In this document: positions 8,184-15,953 of the stretch, piece by piece
Layout: the number at the start of each line of letters is the position of its first letter
How positions within the stretch are numbered: position 1 is the first letter of the stretch
Assembly: GCA_023251255.1 (NCBI GenBank)
Contig: JAHEZD010000003.1
Span: forward strand, 1-41,534
Direction of reading: 5' to 3'
Source of the DNA: Chitinophagaceae bacterium
GTDB taxonomy: Bacteria; Bacteroidota; Bacteroidia; Chitinophagales; Chitinophagaceae
Length of the DNA: 41,534 bases
Notes under the pieces: generated by a model
Seen by the model: only the letters and a program-made list of their open reading frames with translations
Told to the model about the DNA's origin: nothing
Database searches by the model: none
Position numbers and translations under genes: made by a program

Positions 8184-11100
8184 ATGAGTATGAAAATTTT
8201 GTACAAAGGTATTTTACTGTTATCCCTATTCTTGTTCAATGAAATTAAGGCACAGAACAATTTCTGGACCGATGCTCCGGAAGCAACCATGAAAACGGCC
8301 AACCAGAAAAGGCCGATTGTTCCCAACAAGTTCCGTAGCCTCAGTTTGGATACTGTTCAACTGAAGCAGTTCCTCAAGACTGCTCCCATGGAATTTACCG
8401 AAGCTGCAAGAGTAGCTGCACCTATTATGAGCATTCCAATGCCGGATGGCACCGTCAGCCATTTCAGCATTGTGGAATCACCTATTATGGAACCAGGTTT
8501 AGCTTCAAAGTTCCCCAACATCAAAACGTATAGCGGGCAAGGCGTTGAAGATAGGACCGCGACCATTAAGATTGACTGGACGGATTTTGGCTTCCATGCA
8601 ATGATTTTTTCTGCATTGACTCCTTCGATTTCTGTGGATCCCTATGCAAGGGGAACAAAAACAAACTATATCAGCTATTCTAAATCAGACCTTAATCCCA
8701 AGCCCTTTATAGAACAAGGTGTTGAGGTTTCCGATGAGTATATCAATAACCAAATAAACCAGCAAAGAACACAATCCGGTTTTTGCTTTGGTAGCCAATT
8801 ACGCACTTATAGATTAGCAGTTGCTTGTACAGGTGAGTATGCTGTAGCTGTTGGCGGAACAACGGCTTCCTTATTGCATTCGGCTATTGTAACCACTGTA
8901 AACAGGGTGGATGGAGTGTATGAGAAAGAGGTGGCCATAAGAATGGTGCTTGTAGCCAATAATAACCTGGTTGAATTTCTGGATGCAACAACTGACCCTT
9001 TTAGCGGCAACAATAATGCAAACACTTTAATCACGGAAAGCCAAACAGTCATTACGGCAAATATTGGTACTGCTAATTTTGATATAGGCCATACATTCAG
9101 TACTGGCGGCGGCGGTTTGGCAGGCTTGGGTGTTGTTTGCAACAGCACACAAAAAGCGAGGGGCATTACTGGTAGCCCAGCCCCAACTGGTGACGCTTAT
9201 GATATAGATTATGTGGCACATGAAATGGGGCATGAGTTTGGGGGGAACCATACCTTTAACTCAGGTACAGGAAGCTGCGGAGGCGGAAACAGGAATGCAG
9301 CAACAGCCGTGGAGCCTGGTAGTGGCATTACCATAATGGCCTATGCAGGCATCTGTTCATCTACAAACGACCTAGCAGCACATAGTATACCTTATTTCCA
9401 CACCATAAGCCAAGGAGAAATCGGTAACTATTCCAATAACAGCACAGGAAATACCTGCGCTGTTAACACAGCAACAGGCAATACCCCTCCTGTTGTGAAT
9501 GCCGGTGCCGATTACACCATTCCTGCAGGGACCCCTTTTGCACTGACCGGTACGGCAACAGATGCCAATGGCGACGCACTTACCTATAGTTGGGAAGAGA
9601 TTGATGCAGGTACAACAACAGCCAACTGGAACTCTGGCAGTACTCCTTATTTCCGTTCATTTTCACCCACTCTTTCTGGTACAAGGTATTTCCCCCAATT
9701 AAGTGATGTTGCTTCTGCAACAGCAACTATTGGTGAAACTCTCCCAACATTTGCTCAAGCATTGAACTTTCGTTTAACTGCTAGGGACAACAGGAACGGC
9801 GGCGGCGGCGTATGTTCTGATGAAATGGTGCTCAATATAACCAATGGCTTTTCTTTCGCAGTTACTTCGCAAAACTCTTTGACATCTTGGACAGGTAATG
9901 GCAGCAATACTGCTACCATTACTTGGGATGTAGTGGGGACAAATGTTGCACCTTTTAACGCAACCAATGTAACCATTCTTTTTTCTGCTGATGGGGGCCT
10001 TAGTTTTCCTTATACGCTGATTAGTTCTACAGCCAATGATGGCACGGAGAATATTGTTATCCCTGCTGTGAATACTACTAAAGGCAGGATTATGGTAAAA
10101 GCGATAGGCAATGTGTTCTTTAATGTAAATACTACTAATATTACGGTTTCGGCGGCAGCCTCCTGTGTAGCAGAAGGGGCAGTGATAGCACCAACCACAA
10201 GCGTAACGGCACCAGCAGGAAATGCTTCCTTGAACTTGGCGCTTTCCCCACAATATACAACAGCTTTTGCACCTAGTGGTAACGTTGCTACAACGGATCC
10301 AAGTACAAACCTCACTGTGTTTAGTTCTTCCACTTCTGCCTGTACGCAGTACAGCAATATCTTTAATTATGACACGTACAACTTTACTGTGTCTGTTACC
10401 GGCAGCTACACTTTCCAGCGTACGGGTGCAGGATCTATTTATAATATTTATGCCAATTCCTACAATCCGTCCAGCAACTGTACCAATTTCATAGCTTCCA
10501 ATGCTACGGTAGACGCTACCAATGCCTTAAGTACTTCTGCTACATTAACAGTAAGCTTAACTGCTGGTACACCTTATGTATTGGTAATAGGGGTTTATGG
10601 AGCCAACTCTACAACTCCTTCCACTTCTTTACCATTTACTTATTCTTTTGCAGTTACTTCTACTCCTGTGGGTGGGGCTGTAACCACAGGAACTGGTACC
10701 TATACAAATCCGGGCCTTAGTTACAGTTATAGTTATGTAATGGTTGATAATGTAACCAACTTGATTAAGGCTATTAGCAGTACGGCAAACCTTACCAATA
10801 CTTCTACTTATCCCAACGGAACTAGCTATACCATTTATGGTATATCCTATAGTACCAGTCAGGCAACAACCTTAAATAGTTATGTGGGTGCAAATTTCTC
10901 TACGTTAACAAGCGGTATAATTGCCAATCCTGCTACTTTCTGTGCTAACCTTAGTAAGAATACAGTAACAGTTATTGTTCAAGCTGCATTACCAGTGAAC
11001 TTTCTTGGGTTAAAGGCGCGCAAGCAGAACAAAAATGTACTGCTTGAATGGTCTACAGCATCTGAGTTCAATAGTGATTATTTTGATTTGCAGCGCTCTG

Positions 11101-11543
11101 CCGACGGAACCAACTTCTCTTCAACTATTGGAAGATTGACAGCGGCAGGTACAAGTACTTCCGTAAAAAATTACAGTGTTACAGATGCACAACCGTTTGC
11201 TACTTGGAACTATTACCGTGTGAAGCAGGTGGACAAGGATGGCAAAATAGCCTACAGCAATGTAGCTGCTATCAATTTTGAAAAAGAAGCTGCTGTAGTT
11301 ATTGTTTATCCAAATCCTGCCAAGGACAAGCTCAACATTGAATATACCAGTACCAAATCCGGCAATGTACAATTGCAAGTGATGGATAGCAAAGGGGCAT
11401 TGGTTTTGAGCCAAACAGCCAATATGGTGCTTGGAAGGAATACCAATACTGTAAATGTTTCTACTCTTAGCAAAGGTGTTTACATGCTAAGAACCATGGA
11501 TACAGATGGCAATGTAAATTTTGTGAAGTTTATTAAGGAGTAA
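8184..11543 (+). CDS. Secreted reprolysin-like zinc metallopeptidase with T9SS sorting domain
   Basis: About 1119 residues from the ATG at 8184 (an ATG two codons later is equally possible). The open frame reaches back to 8052, but that extension would bury the signal peptide MKILYKGILLLSLFLFNEIKA. The protease domain carries the zinc motif HEMGHEFGGNH (His346, Glu347, His350, His356) with a following IMAYAG that fits the Met-turn of metzincins. Downstream come a PKD/cadherin-like segment near 435-530, further beta-rich repeats, an FnIII-like region near 935-1030, and a C-terminal type A sorting domain starting VYPNPAKDKLNIEY near 1041. The protein should be exported by Sec, cross the outer membrane by the type IX system and end at the surface or outside. 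It diverges from the histidine kinase across 187 bp. Confidence 0.93.
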   Translation: MSMKILYKGILLLSLFLFNEIKAQNNFWTDAPEATMKTANQKRPIVPNKFRSLSLDTVQLKQFLKTAPMEFTEAARVAAPIMSIPMPDGTVSHFSIVESPIMEPGLASKFPNIKTYSGQGVEDRTATIKIDWTDFGFHAMIFSALTPSISVDPYARGTKTNYISYSKSDLNPKPFIEQGVEVSDEYINNQINQQRTQSGFCFGSQLRTYRLAVACTGEYAVAVGGTTASLLHSAIVTTVNRVDGVYEKEVAIRMVLVANNNLVEFLDATTDPFSGNNNANTLITESQTVITANIGTANFDIGHTFSTGGGGLAGLGVVCNSTQKARGITGSPAPTGDAYDIDYVAHEMGHEFGGNHTFNSGTGSCGGGNRNAATAVEPGSGITIMAYAGICSSTNDLAAHSIPYFHTISQGEIGNYSNNSTGNTCAVNTATGNTPPVVNAGADYTIPAGTPFALTGTATDANGDALTYSWEEIDAGTTTANWNSGSTPYFRSFSPTLSGTRYFPQLSDVASATATIGETLPTFAQALNFRLTARDNRNGGGGVCSDEMVLNITNGFSFAVTSQNSLTSWTGNGSNTATITWDVVGTNVAPFNATNVTILFSADGGLSFPYTLISSTANDGTENIVIPAVNTTKGRIMVKAIGNVFFNVNTTNITVSAAASCVAEGAVIAPTTSVTAPAGNASLNLALSPQYTTAFAPSGNVATTDPSTNLTVFSSSTSACTQYSNIFNYDTYNFTVSVTGSYTFQRTGAGSIYNIYANSYNPSSNCTNFIASNATVDATNALSTSATLTVSLTAGTPYVLVIGVYGANSTTPSTSLPFTYSFAVTSTPVGGAVTTGTGTYTNPGLSYSYSYVMVDNVTNLIKAISSTANLTNTSTYPNGTSYTIYGISYSTSQATTLNSYVGANFSTLTSGIIANPATFCANLSKNTVTVIVQAALPVNFLGLKARKQNKNVLLEWSTASEFNSDYFDLQRSADGTNFSSTIGRLTAAGTSTSVKNYSVTDAQPFATWNYYRVKQVDKDGKIAYSNVAAINFEKEAAVVIVYPNPAKDKLNIEYTSTKSGNVQLQVMDSKGALVLSQTANMVLGRNTNTVNVSTLSKGVYMLRTMDTDGNVNFVKFIKE

Positions 11544-11556
11544 TACAGTTCCTGTT

Positions 11557-11603
11557 CAACAAAAAACAAATCCCCGCTAATTGCGGGGATTTGTTTTTTG
11601 TTG
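11557..11603. terminator. Very strong bidirectional terminator after the metallopeptidase
   Basis: A perfect 21-bp stem (11557-11577 with 11583-11603) closes a 5-nt loop. The arms carry an A-rich left part and a T-rich right part around a CCCCGC/GCGGGG core, so the hairpin supplies a U-rich 3' arm on either strand. It ends the metallopeptidase gene 13 bp after its stop. Confidence 0.92.
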
Positions 11604-12264
11604 ACAATCAGCGCTTTTTTACGCCTATTGCCCCTACTTTATGATAACATTATAAAACAGTGCAGATTTGCATTGCCAGCCAGCAAAGGCAAGGTACGGT
11701 GAACAAAATCTTAATTCGACAAAAGGCTTCGGCTGAGTTGCCAATGACACCCAATAGTCAAATAAAATAAATGACGGAATCTGTTTTTAAAGACTGTGAC
11801 CAAAATTTTGTGAACTTTTAAAAGTTCACAAAATTTTGGTCACACATGAAATCATCATTAAATTGATGTCAAAAAAGACCATGAAAAGCCTGTCTGGTAG
11901 GTTTGGCATCAGCCAGAAACTGATGGCAGATTAACTAGGCTTCGCTCTTAGTTCGATAACCATGCTTATTTATGCCAAGGCAGGTCATGCCAACACTTTT
12001 TTAGAATAAGCACATCAGCATAATTAAAGTAACATAACAAACCTTATGTTTTGTTATAGTATATAATGGTGCGTACAATAATTTTATGCAGGCATTTAAG
12101 AAATCTGCTGATTTTAGTGTTTGCTCAATTATAGCCACAGCCCTGCAGTTTTAAAGTAGAGACAGGTAGATGCTCTATTTGACGCGGAAAACACATATAT
12201 TGTTTTATAAAAACTTTGCCTTCCGCCAACATTTGCTTATTTTCCCTATCCAAAACTTGGAATT
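11604..12264. other. Gene-free spacer before parA-like gene
   Basis: No credible gene was found. The stretch contains the 50-bp palindrome at 11796-11845 and, at 12034-12057, a dyad ATAACAAA-N8-TTTGTTAT (8-bp arms), which could be an operator or a weak hairpin. A short frame at 11867 with two in-frame stops looks vaguely protein-like but cannot be assigned. The promoter of the ParA-like gene should lie in 12150-12260; no clear Bacteroidota consensus was found there. Confidence 0.55.
11796..11845. repeat. 50-bp perfect palindrome without spacer
   Basis: The 25 bases 11796-11820 are the exact reverse complement of 11821-11845, starting TGTGACCAAAATTTTG and meeting at TTTT/AAAA. Smaller palindromes (CAAAATTTTG) are nested in each arm. 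It is not followed by a T run and ends no gene, so it is not a usual terminator. Possible roles are a protein-binding site, a cruciform, or fused ends of a vanished mobile element. Confidence 0.9.
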
Positions 12265-13002
12265 ATGAAAACACTGGCTTTGTACAACTTGAAAGGTGGT
12301 GTGGGGAAAACGGCGGCGGCCGTTAACCTTGCTTATTTGGCTGCTGCCGATGGATTGAAGACCCTGGTTTGGGATCTGGACCCCCAGGGATCGTCCTCTT
12401 TTTACTTACATGTAAAAAATGACAAGGCAGATAGTGAAAAACTATTTTCCGGCAAGATGGATATAAAGGATGCCATCAAGGACTCCAGATTTGAAAACCT
12501 TTGGGTAATTCCTGCCGATATCTCTGCAAGGAACTTTGATACCATTGTGGATGATATAAAGCAGAGCAAAAAAAAGCTGAAAAGCCTCCTGAACGGATTG
12601 AAGGGATTTGATTTAGTTGTTCTCGATTGCCCACCGGGTATTTCCTTATTGCATGACAATGTTTTCAATGCTGCTGATTGGATTTTGATGCCCAATATCC
12701 CAACAACCTTATCCATACGCAGTTATGAAACCGTGGCTGAATATTTCAAGGCGAATGACTTGGATAAATCAAAAATAAAATGCTTCTTCAGTATGGTGGA
12801 CCACCGCAAGACATTGCACCATGAAACATTGCAGGCGTTTTACAACAATAGGTTCTTCCTTAAAAACTACATACCCTATTTAAGCGATGTGGAGAAAATG
12901 GGCGTCAATGAACAGCCATTATTTGAGTTTGCAAACAGCAGCTATGCAGCACAATGTTTCAGGGACCTATGGAAAGATGTGCGGAAGCACTGCATTGATT
13001 AA
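12265..13002 (+). CDS. ParA/MinD-family ATPase
   Basis: A 245-residue cytosolic P-loop ATPase of the ParA group. The deviant Walker A motif KGGVGKT lies at 10-16, a DLDPQGSSS switch at 38-46 and the Walker B region LVVLDCPPG near 117-125. It lacks the N-terminal helix-turn-helix found in some plasmid ParA proteins. No ParB gene or parS-like site is adjacent, so it is better viewed as an orphan ParA-like ATPase that positions or activates something else. An esterase gene follows after 132 bp on the same strand. Nothing nearby suggests a plasmid or phage partition cassette. Confidence 0.9.
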   Translation: MKTLALYNLKGGVGKTAAAVNLAYLAAADGLKTLVWDLDPQGSSSFYLHVKNDKADSEKLFSGKMDIKDAIKDSRFENLWVIPADISARNFDTIVDDIKQSKKKLKSLLNGLKGFDLVVLDCPPGISLLHDNVFNAADWILMPNIPTTLSIRSYETVAEYFKANDLDKSKIKCFFSMVDHRKTLHHETLQAFYNNRFFLKNYIPYLSDVEKMGVNEQPLFEFANSSYAAQCFRDLWKDVRKHCID

Positions 13003-13134
13003 ATAGCCTGTTACCCACTTTGGATCTGTTGAAGCTAAGCCATCGTATTATGGTATATACAAAATTGCTTTCCACAAATTCTGGTTGTACAGTGGTTTTG
13101 ACTTTATGAATTAACATACCAAACTAAACTCCCA

Positions 13135-13866
13135 ATGAACAAATTTGTAGATTCATGGTACAGCCCATCTTTAGATAAGGAAATGCCTATTGTTTCCTAC
13201 GGTCACTTTGGTTTTGCTTTATTGCTTGTTCCTACAGCAGCAGCAGACTATTTGGAGTACGAACGTTTTCAAATGATGGATGCATTGGCTCCATTTATCA
13301 ATGCAGGCAAACTTCGTGTGTTCAGCATCAATAGCATCAACAATGAAAGTTGGCTGAACAATAATATGGTTCCGGCACATAAGGCCATACGCCAAAACCA
13401 GTTCAACAATTATGTGTTCAATGAGGTAGTGCCTTATATAAGGAATGCAACCAGTAACGAAACACTCATTTATACCAGTGGGGCAAGCTTTGGGGCCCTG
13501 CACAGCATGAACCTGTTCCTGAAAAGGCCGGATATCATCAATGGCTGTATCAGCATGAGCGGTGTATATGACCTGAGTGAGTATACCAAGGGCTTTTGGG
13601 ACGAACAGGTTTACTTCAATTCGCCCTATCACTATATTCCCAACCTGAATGACCAATGGTACCTGGACAAAATAAAATCGAGCCATCATATCCATATAGC
13701 TACCGGTGCCGGTGCGCACGAGGACCCGGAAGCCAATAGGCGTTTCTCCCAAGTATTGTGGAACAAGGGCATCTGGCATGACCTTGATGTTTGGGGGCCG
13801 GACATCAATCATGATTGGCCTACATGGAGGGCCATGTTGCCATATATTTTGGAAACAAAATTCTAA
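13135..13866 (+). CDS. Cytosolic alpha/beta-hydrolase esterase (esterase-D-like)
   Basis: A 243-residue protein of the putative-esterase group, resembling the short bacterial esterases often annotated COG4947. The nucleophile elbow GASFG lies at 116-120 with Ser118, and the likely catalytic histidine is His226 in the C-terminal NHDWPTW segment; the acid is probably Asp197 or a neighbour. There is no signal peptide, so it acts in the cytosol. Relatives are reported next to ATP-grasp ligase genes in other bacteria (from memory, not checked), which is notable because an ATP-grasp cluster lies 1 kb downstream. It probably shares a transcript with the ParA-like gene and ends at a clear terminator. 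Confidence 0.85.
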   Translation: MNKFVDSWYSPSLDKEMPIVSYGHFGFALLLVPTAAADYLEYERFQMMDALAPFINAGKLRVFSINSINNESWLNNNMVPAHKAIRQNQFNNYVFNEVVPYIRNATSNETLIYTSGASFGALHSMNLFLKRPDIINGCISMSGVYDLSEYTKGFWDEQVYFNSPYHYIPNLNDQWYLDKIKSSHHIHIATGAGAHEDPEANRRFSQVLWNKGIWHDLDVWGPDINHDWPTWRAMLPYILETKF

Positions 13867-13880
13867 TAGATACAGTTTCA

Positions 13881-13910
13881 CCCCGAAAGTTCCTGCTTTC
13901 GGGGTTTTAA
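13881..13910 (+). terminator. Intrinsic terminator after the esterase
   Basis: A 9-bp perfect stem CCCCGAAAG/CTTTCGGGG (13881-13889 with 13896-13904) with a 6-nt loop runs into TTTTAATTT. It lies 14 bp after the esterase stop and separates that unit from the next plus-strand gene. Confidence 0.9.
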
Positions 13911-13992
13911 TTTCCAAAGAAGCGTTAATTCATCAGCGCCAAGATGGATGTATAACGGTGGTGCTTTAATATTACAGTTCAATTAACTGGTT

Positions 13993-14778
13993 TTGACAAA
14001 AAAATTACTCCAACTTTCTTTTTTTGTACTGCTTTGTTTCAACACAAAACAACTGATGGCACAATATGTAACCATCAGTGGAACAGTGTACGATATTACA
14101 GCCAGAAGGCCATTGGAAGCCGTTGCCGTGTTGAGCACATCTGGTAGGGGAACCATTACGGATTCAATGGGCCGTTACAGTTTAACCGTAATGAAGAAAG
14201 ATTCCATGTGGTTTTCCATGATAGGCAAGACAACTATGAAGTACCCTGTTGATACTATCTCCAATACCATGGGCTTTGATGTAATGATACATATAAAAGC
14301 AACACAGTTGCCGGAAGTGAAAGTGAGGAACAGCTATTATAAATTTGATTCCTTGCAGAACAGGAACGATTATGCAAAAGTCTTCAATTTCAGGAAGCCG
14401 GGCCTACGTCTAAGCAACAATACATCTACTTATAATCCCGGTACGGTTACGGTTGGCTTTGATTTGGACGAGATTGTGAACATGTTCCGCTTCAAGCGGA
14501 ACAGGCAAATTCTTGCCCTACAAAAAAGGCTACTGCAGCAGGAACAGGACAAATACATTGAACACCGCTTTTCAAAGGCATTTGTCCGTAAGATTACCAA
14601 ATTGAACAGCCCGGAACTGGATACATTTATCGAGCGCTATAAGCCGGATTATGAATGGTTGCAGACATTGAACGATTTGGAACTGGGCTACTATGTGGAG
14701 CAGTGTTTTGATGCCTACAAAAACAATTTACCTGCACCATTCAAAGGTTTTGGGAGAAGGAACGATGATTGGGAATAG
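13993..14778 (+). CDS. Exported CarboxypepD_reg-like domain protein
   Basis: A 261-residue protein with a signal peptide (MTKKLLQLSFFVLLCFNTKQLMA, cleavage before Gln24). Residues about 26-100 form a carboxypeptidase-D regulatory-like beta sandwich (VTISGTVYDITARRPLEAVAV, then GRGTITDSMGRYSL), the same fold that begins SusC proteins. The rest is helical and basic and has no family I can name. The start is the TTG at 13993-13995: an in-frame TAA at 13984 blocks any longer frame, and the first ATG codons inside would remove the signal peptide. Such proteins are usually periplasmic or outer-membrane-associated in Bacteroidota. The gene converges with the ABC-type membrane gene on the other strand. 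Confidence 0.85.
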   Translation: MTKKLLQLSFFVLLCFNTKQLMAQYVTISGTVYDITARRPLEAVAVLSTSGRGTITDSMGRYSLTVMKKDSMWFSMIGKTTMKYPVDTISNTMGFDVMIHIKATQLPEVKVRNSYYKFDSLQNRNDYAKVFNFRKPGLRLSNNTSTYNPGTVTVGFDLDEIVNMFRFKRNRQILALQKRLLQQEQDKYIEHRFSKAFVRKITKLNSPELDTFIERYKPDYEWLQTLNDLELGYYVEQCFDAYKNNLPAPFKGFGRRNDDWE

Positions 14779-14866
14779 GTTTCCTTAACAGCATCTGAGG
14801 TAAACAAGGGTAATGTTAATTAGTTACAGGGTGCAGCTTTGTCCCGCATAGTTCCACATAAATTAT

Positions 14867-15763
14867 CTACTCATTGACTGCCTGCTTTTCCGGTTCATCG
14901 TTAAAGTCGCCAGCTTCTAACTCCATCCTTCTGGTAATATCGCTAAGCGAAGCAAATTTTTCCACGGCATACGGAATGGTCTCAAGGCCATATACAAAGT
15001 TCTTGATGTAGAAATAAATACCAATTACACTACCTGCGTCCAACACGGCATCCGTGGTAGTTTCTGTAATAATCAAGGAAATGGCAATAACAATAATGGA
15101 AAGGACTTCCATCACACCAAAGTTCCATGCTTGTTTATCGGAAATCTTTATTTGCCAATGCTTCAACTTTTCATAGTGGCGACGAATGGCCAGGATATTG
15201 CCAGAGGAGATAATGTCTACCTGCTGTTCCAGCTCATCATTCTTCATCCTGTTAAGCACTTTCATTTTCTTGCCATAATAATAACTGATGGCCAGCACCG
15301 GAACCAGGATAGCCATACAAATACCAACAACCCTTATATCATAGAAGCAAAGTAAAATAAGCGAACCAAAAATATTATATGCCGCTTCTATCACATAAAC
15401 AAGGTCATGTTCCAAAAAATCAACGAACTCCCTGGACAATGTTGAATGTGCCGAAAGCTTGGAAACATCTGCAAGAACATATTTCCGGCTTAAAAATTTT
15501 GTGACAATGGATGTGTAGATACCCGAATAGGTCCTTGTGTCATAGCGTTGCCTTATTACACCAATAACCATCCATGCCACCCGCACCAAGCACAAAATGA
15601 CAAGGCCAGTGTACTTTTCATAAATCAGCCCATTGATGGCCTCACCCAAAAAATAGGGGGTCAATAAGGAGCCAATCATTTCGAGTGAAAAAAGGATATA
15701 GGTAACCAGCAACTGGAAACGGTGCTTTTTAAAAATGCGTCTTAAAATTCTTAATTGGGGCAT
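14867..15763 (-). CDS. ABC-transporter six-helix membrane domain without ATPase domain
   Basis: About 298 residues, all resembling an exporter-type ABC transmembrane domain: hydrophobic helices near 19-40, 54-72, 125-170 and 215-270, and a long cytosolic charged loop between. No Walker A, signature LSGGQ or Walker B is present, and no separate ATPase gene lies in the window. This matches the family of stand-alone ABC six-transmembrane-domain proteins (ABC_membrane_3 type), so the short length is probably native and not a truncation. I chose the ATG at 15761-15763 over a TTG two codons upstream. It follows the ATP-grasp-SET fusion gene after about 190 bp on the same strand and could export or sense the product of that cluster. 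Confidence 0.85.
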   Translation of the reverse strand: MPQLRILRRIFKKHRFQLLVTYILFSLEMIGSLLTPYFLGEAINGLIYEKYTGLVILCLVRVAWMVIGVIRQRYDTRTYSGIYTSIVTKFLSRKYVLADVSKLSAHSTLSREFVDFLEHDLVYVIEAAYNIFGSLILLCFYDIRVVGICMAILVPVLAISYYYGKKMKVLNRMKNDELEQQVDIISSGNILAIRRHYEKLKHWQIKISDKQAWNFGVMEVLSIIVIAISLIITETTTDAVLDAGSVIGIYFYIKNFVYGLETIPYAVEKFASLSDITRRMELEAGDFNDEPEKQAVNE

Positions 15764-15953
15764 ATCCAAACCTTCTTTTAAAATCGTTAGGGTTACAAAG
15801 CTTTTTCTAGAAAGTAGCTGGTATAAGACCTATTGGGCTTACACTTGTTTAATGGTCTGGAATATATGGGAAGGCAAATTTAGCCTAAGAAGCGTACAAG
15901 GCTAGGTTAAAAAAAGATAAAGAAGGAGGAATGATTGTATAAAAGCTTGATTA

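Noticed and set aside
11867-12010. Short protein-like frame (MSKKTMKSLSGRFGISQKLM, a stop, then LGFALSSITMLIYAKAGHAN)
   Set aside because: It could be a decayed transposase or other gene, but it has two in-frame stops and no family I recognise, so it is not listed as a pseudogene.
13219-13917. 232-codon minus-strand frame opposite the esterase
   Set aside because: It overlaps a gene with a clear catalytic motif and includes the terminator sequence at 13881-13904.
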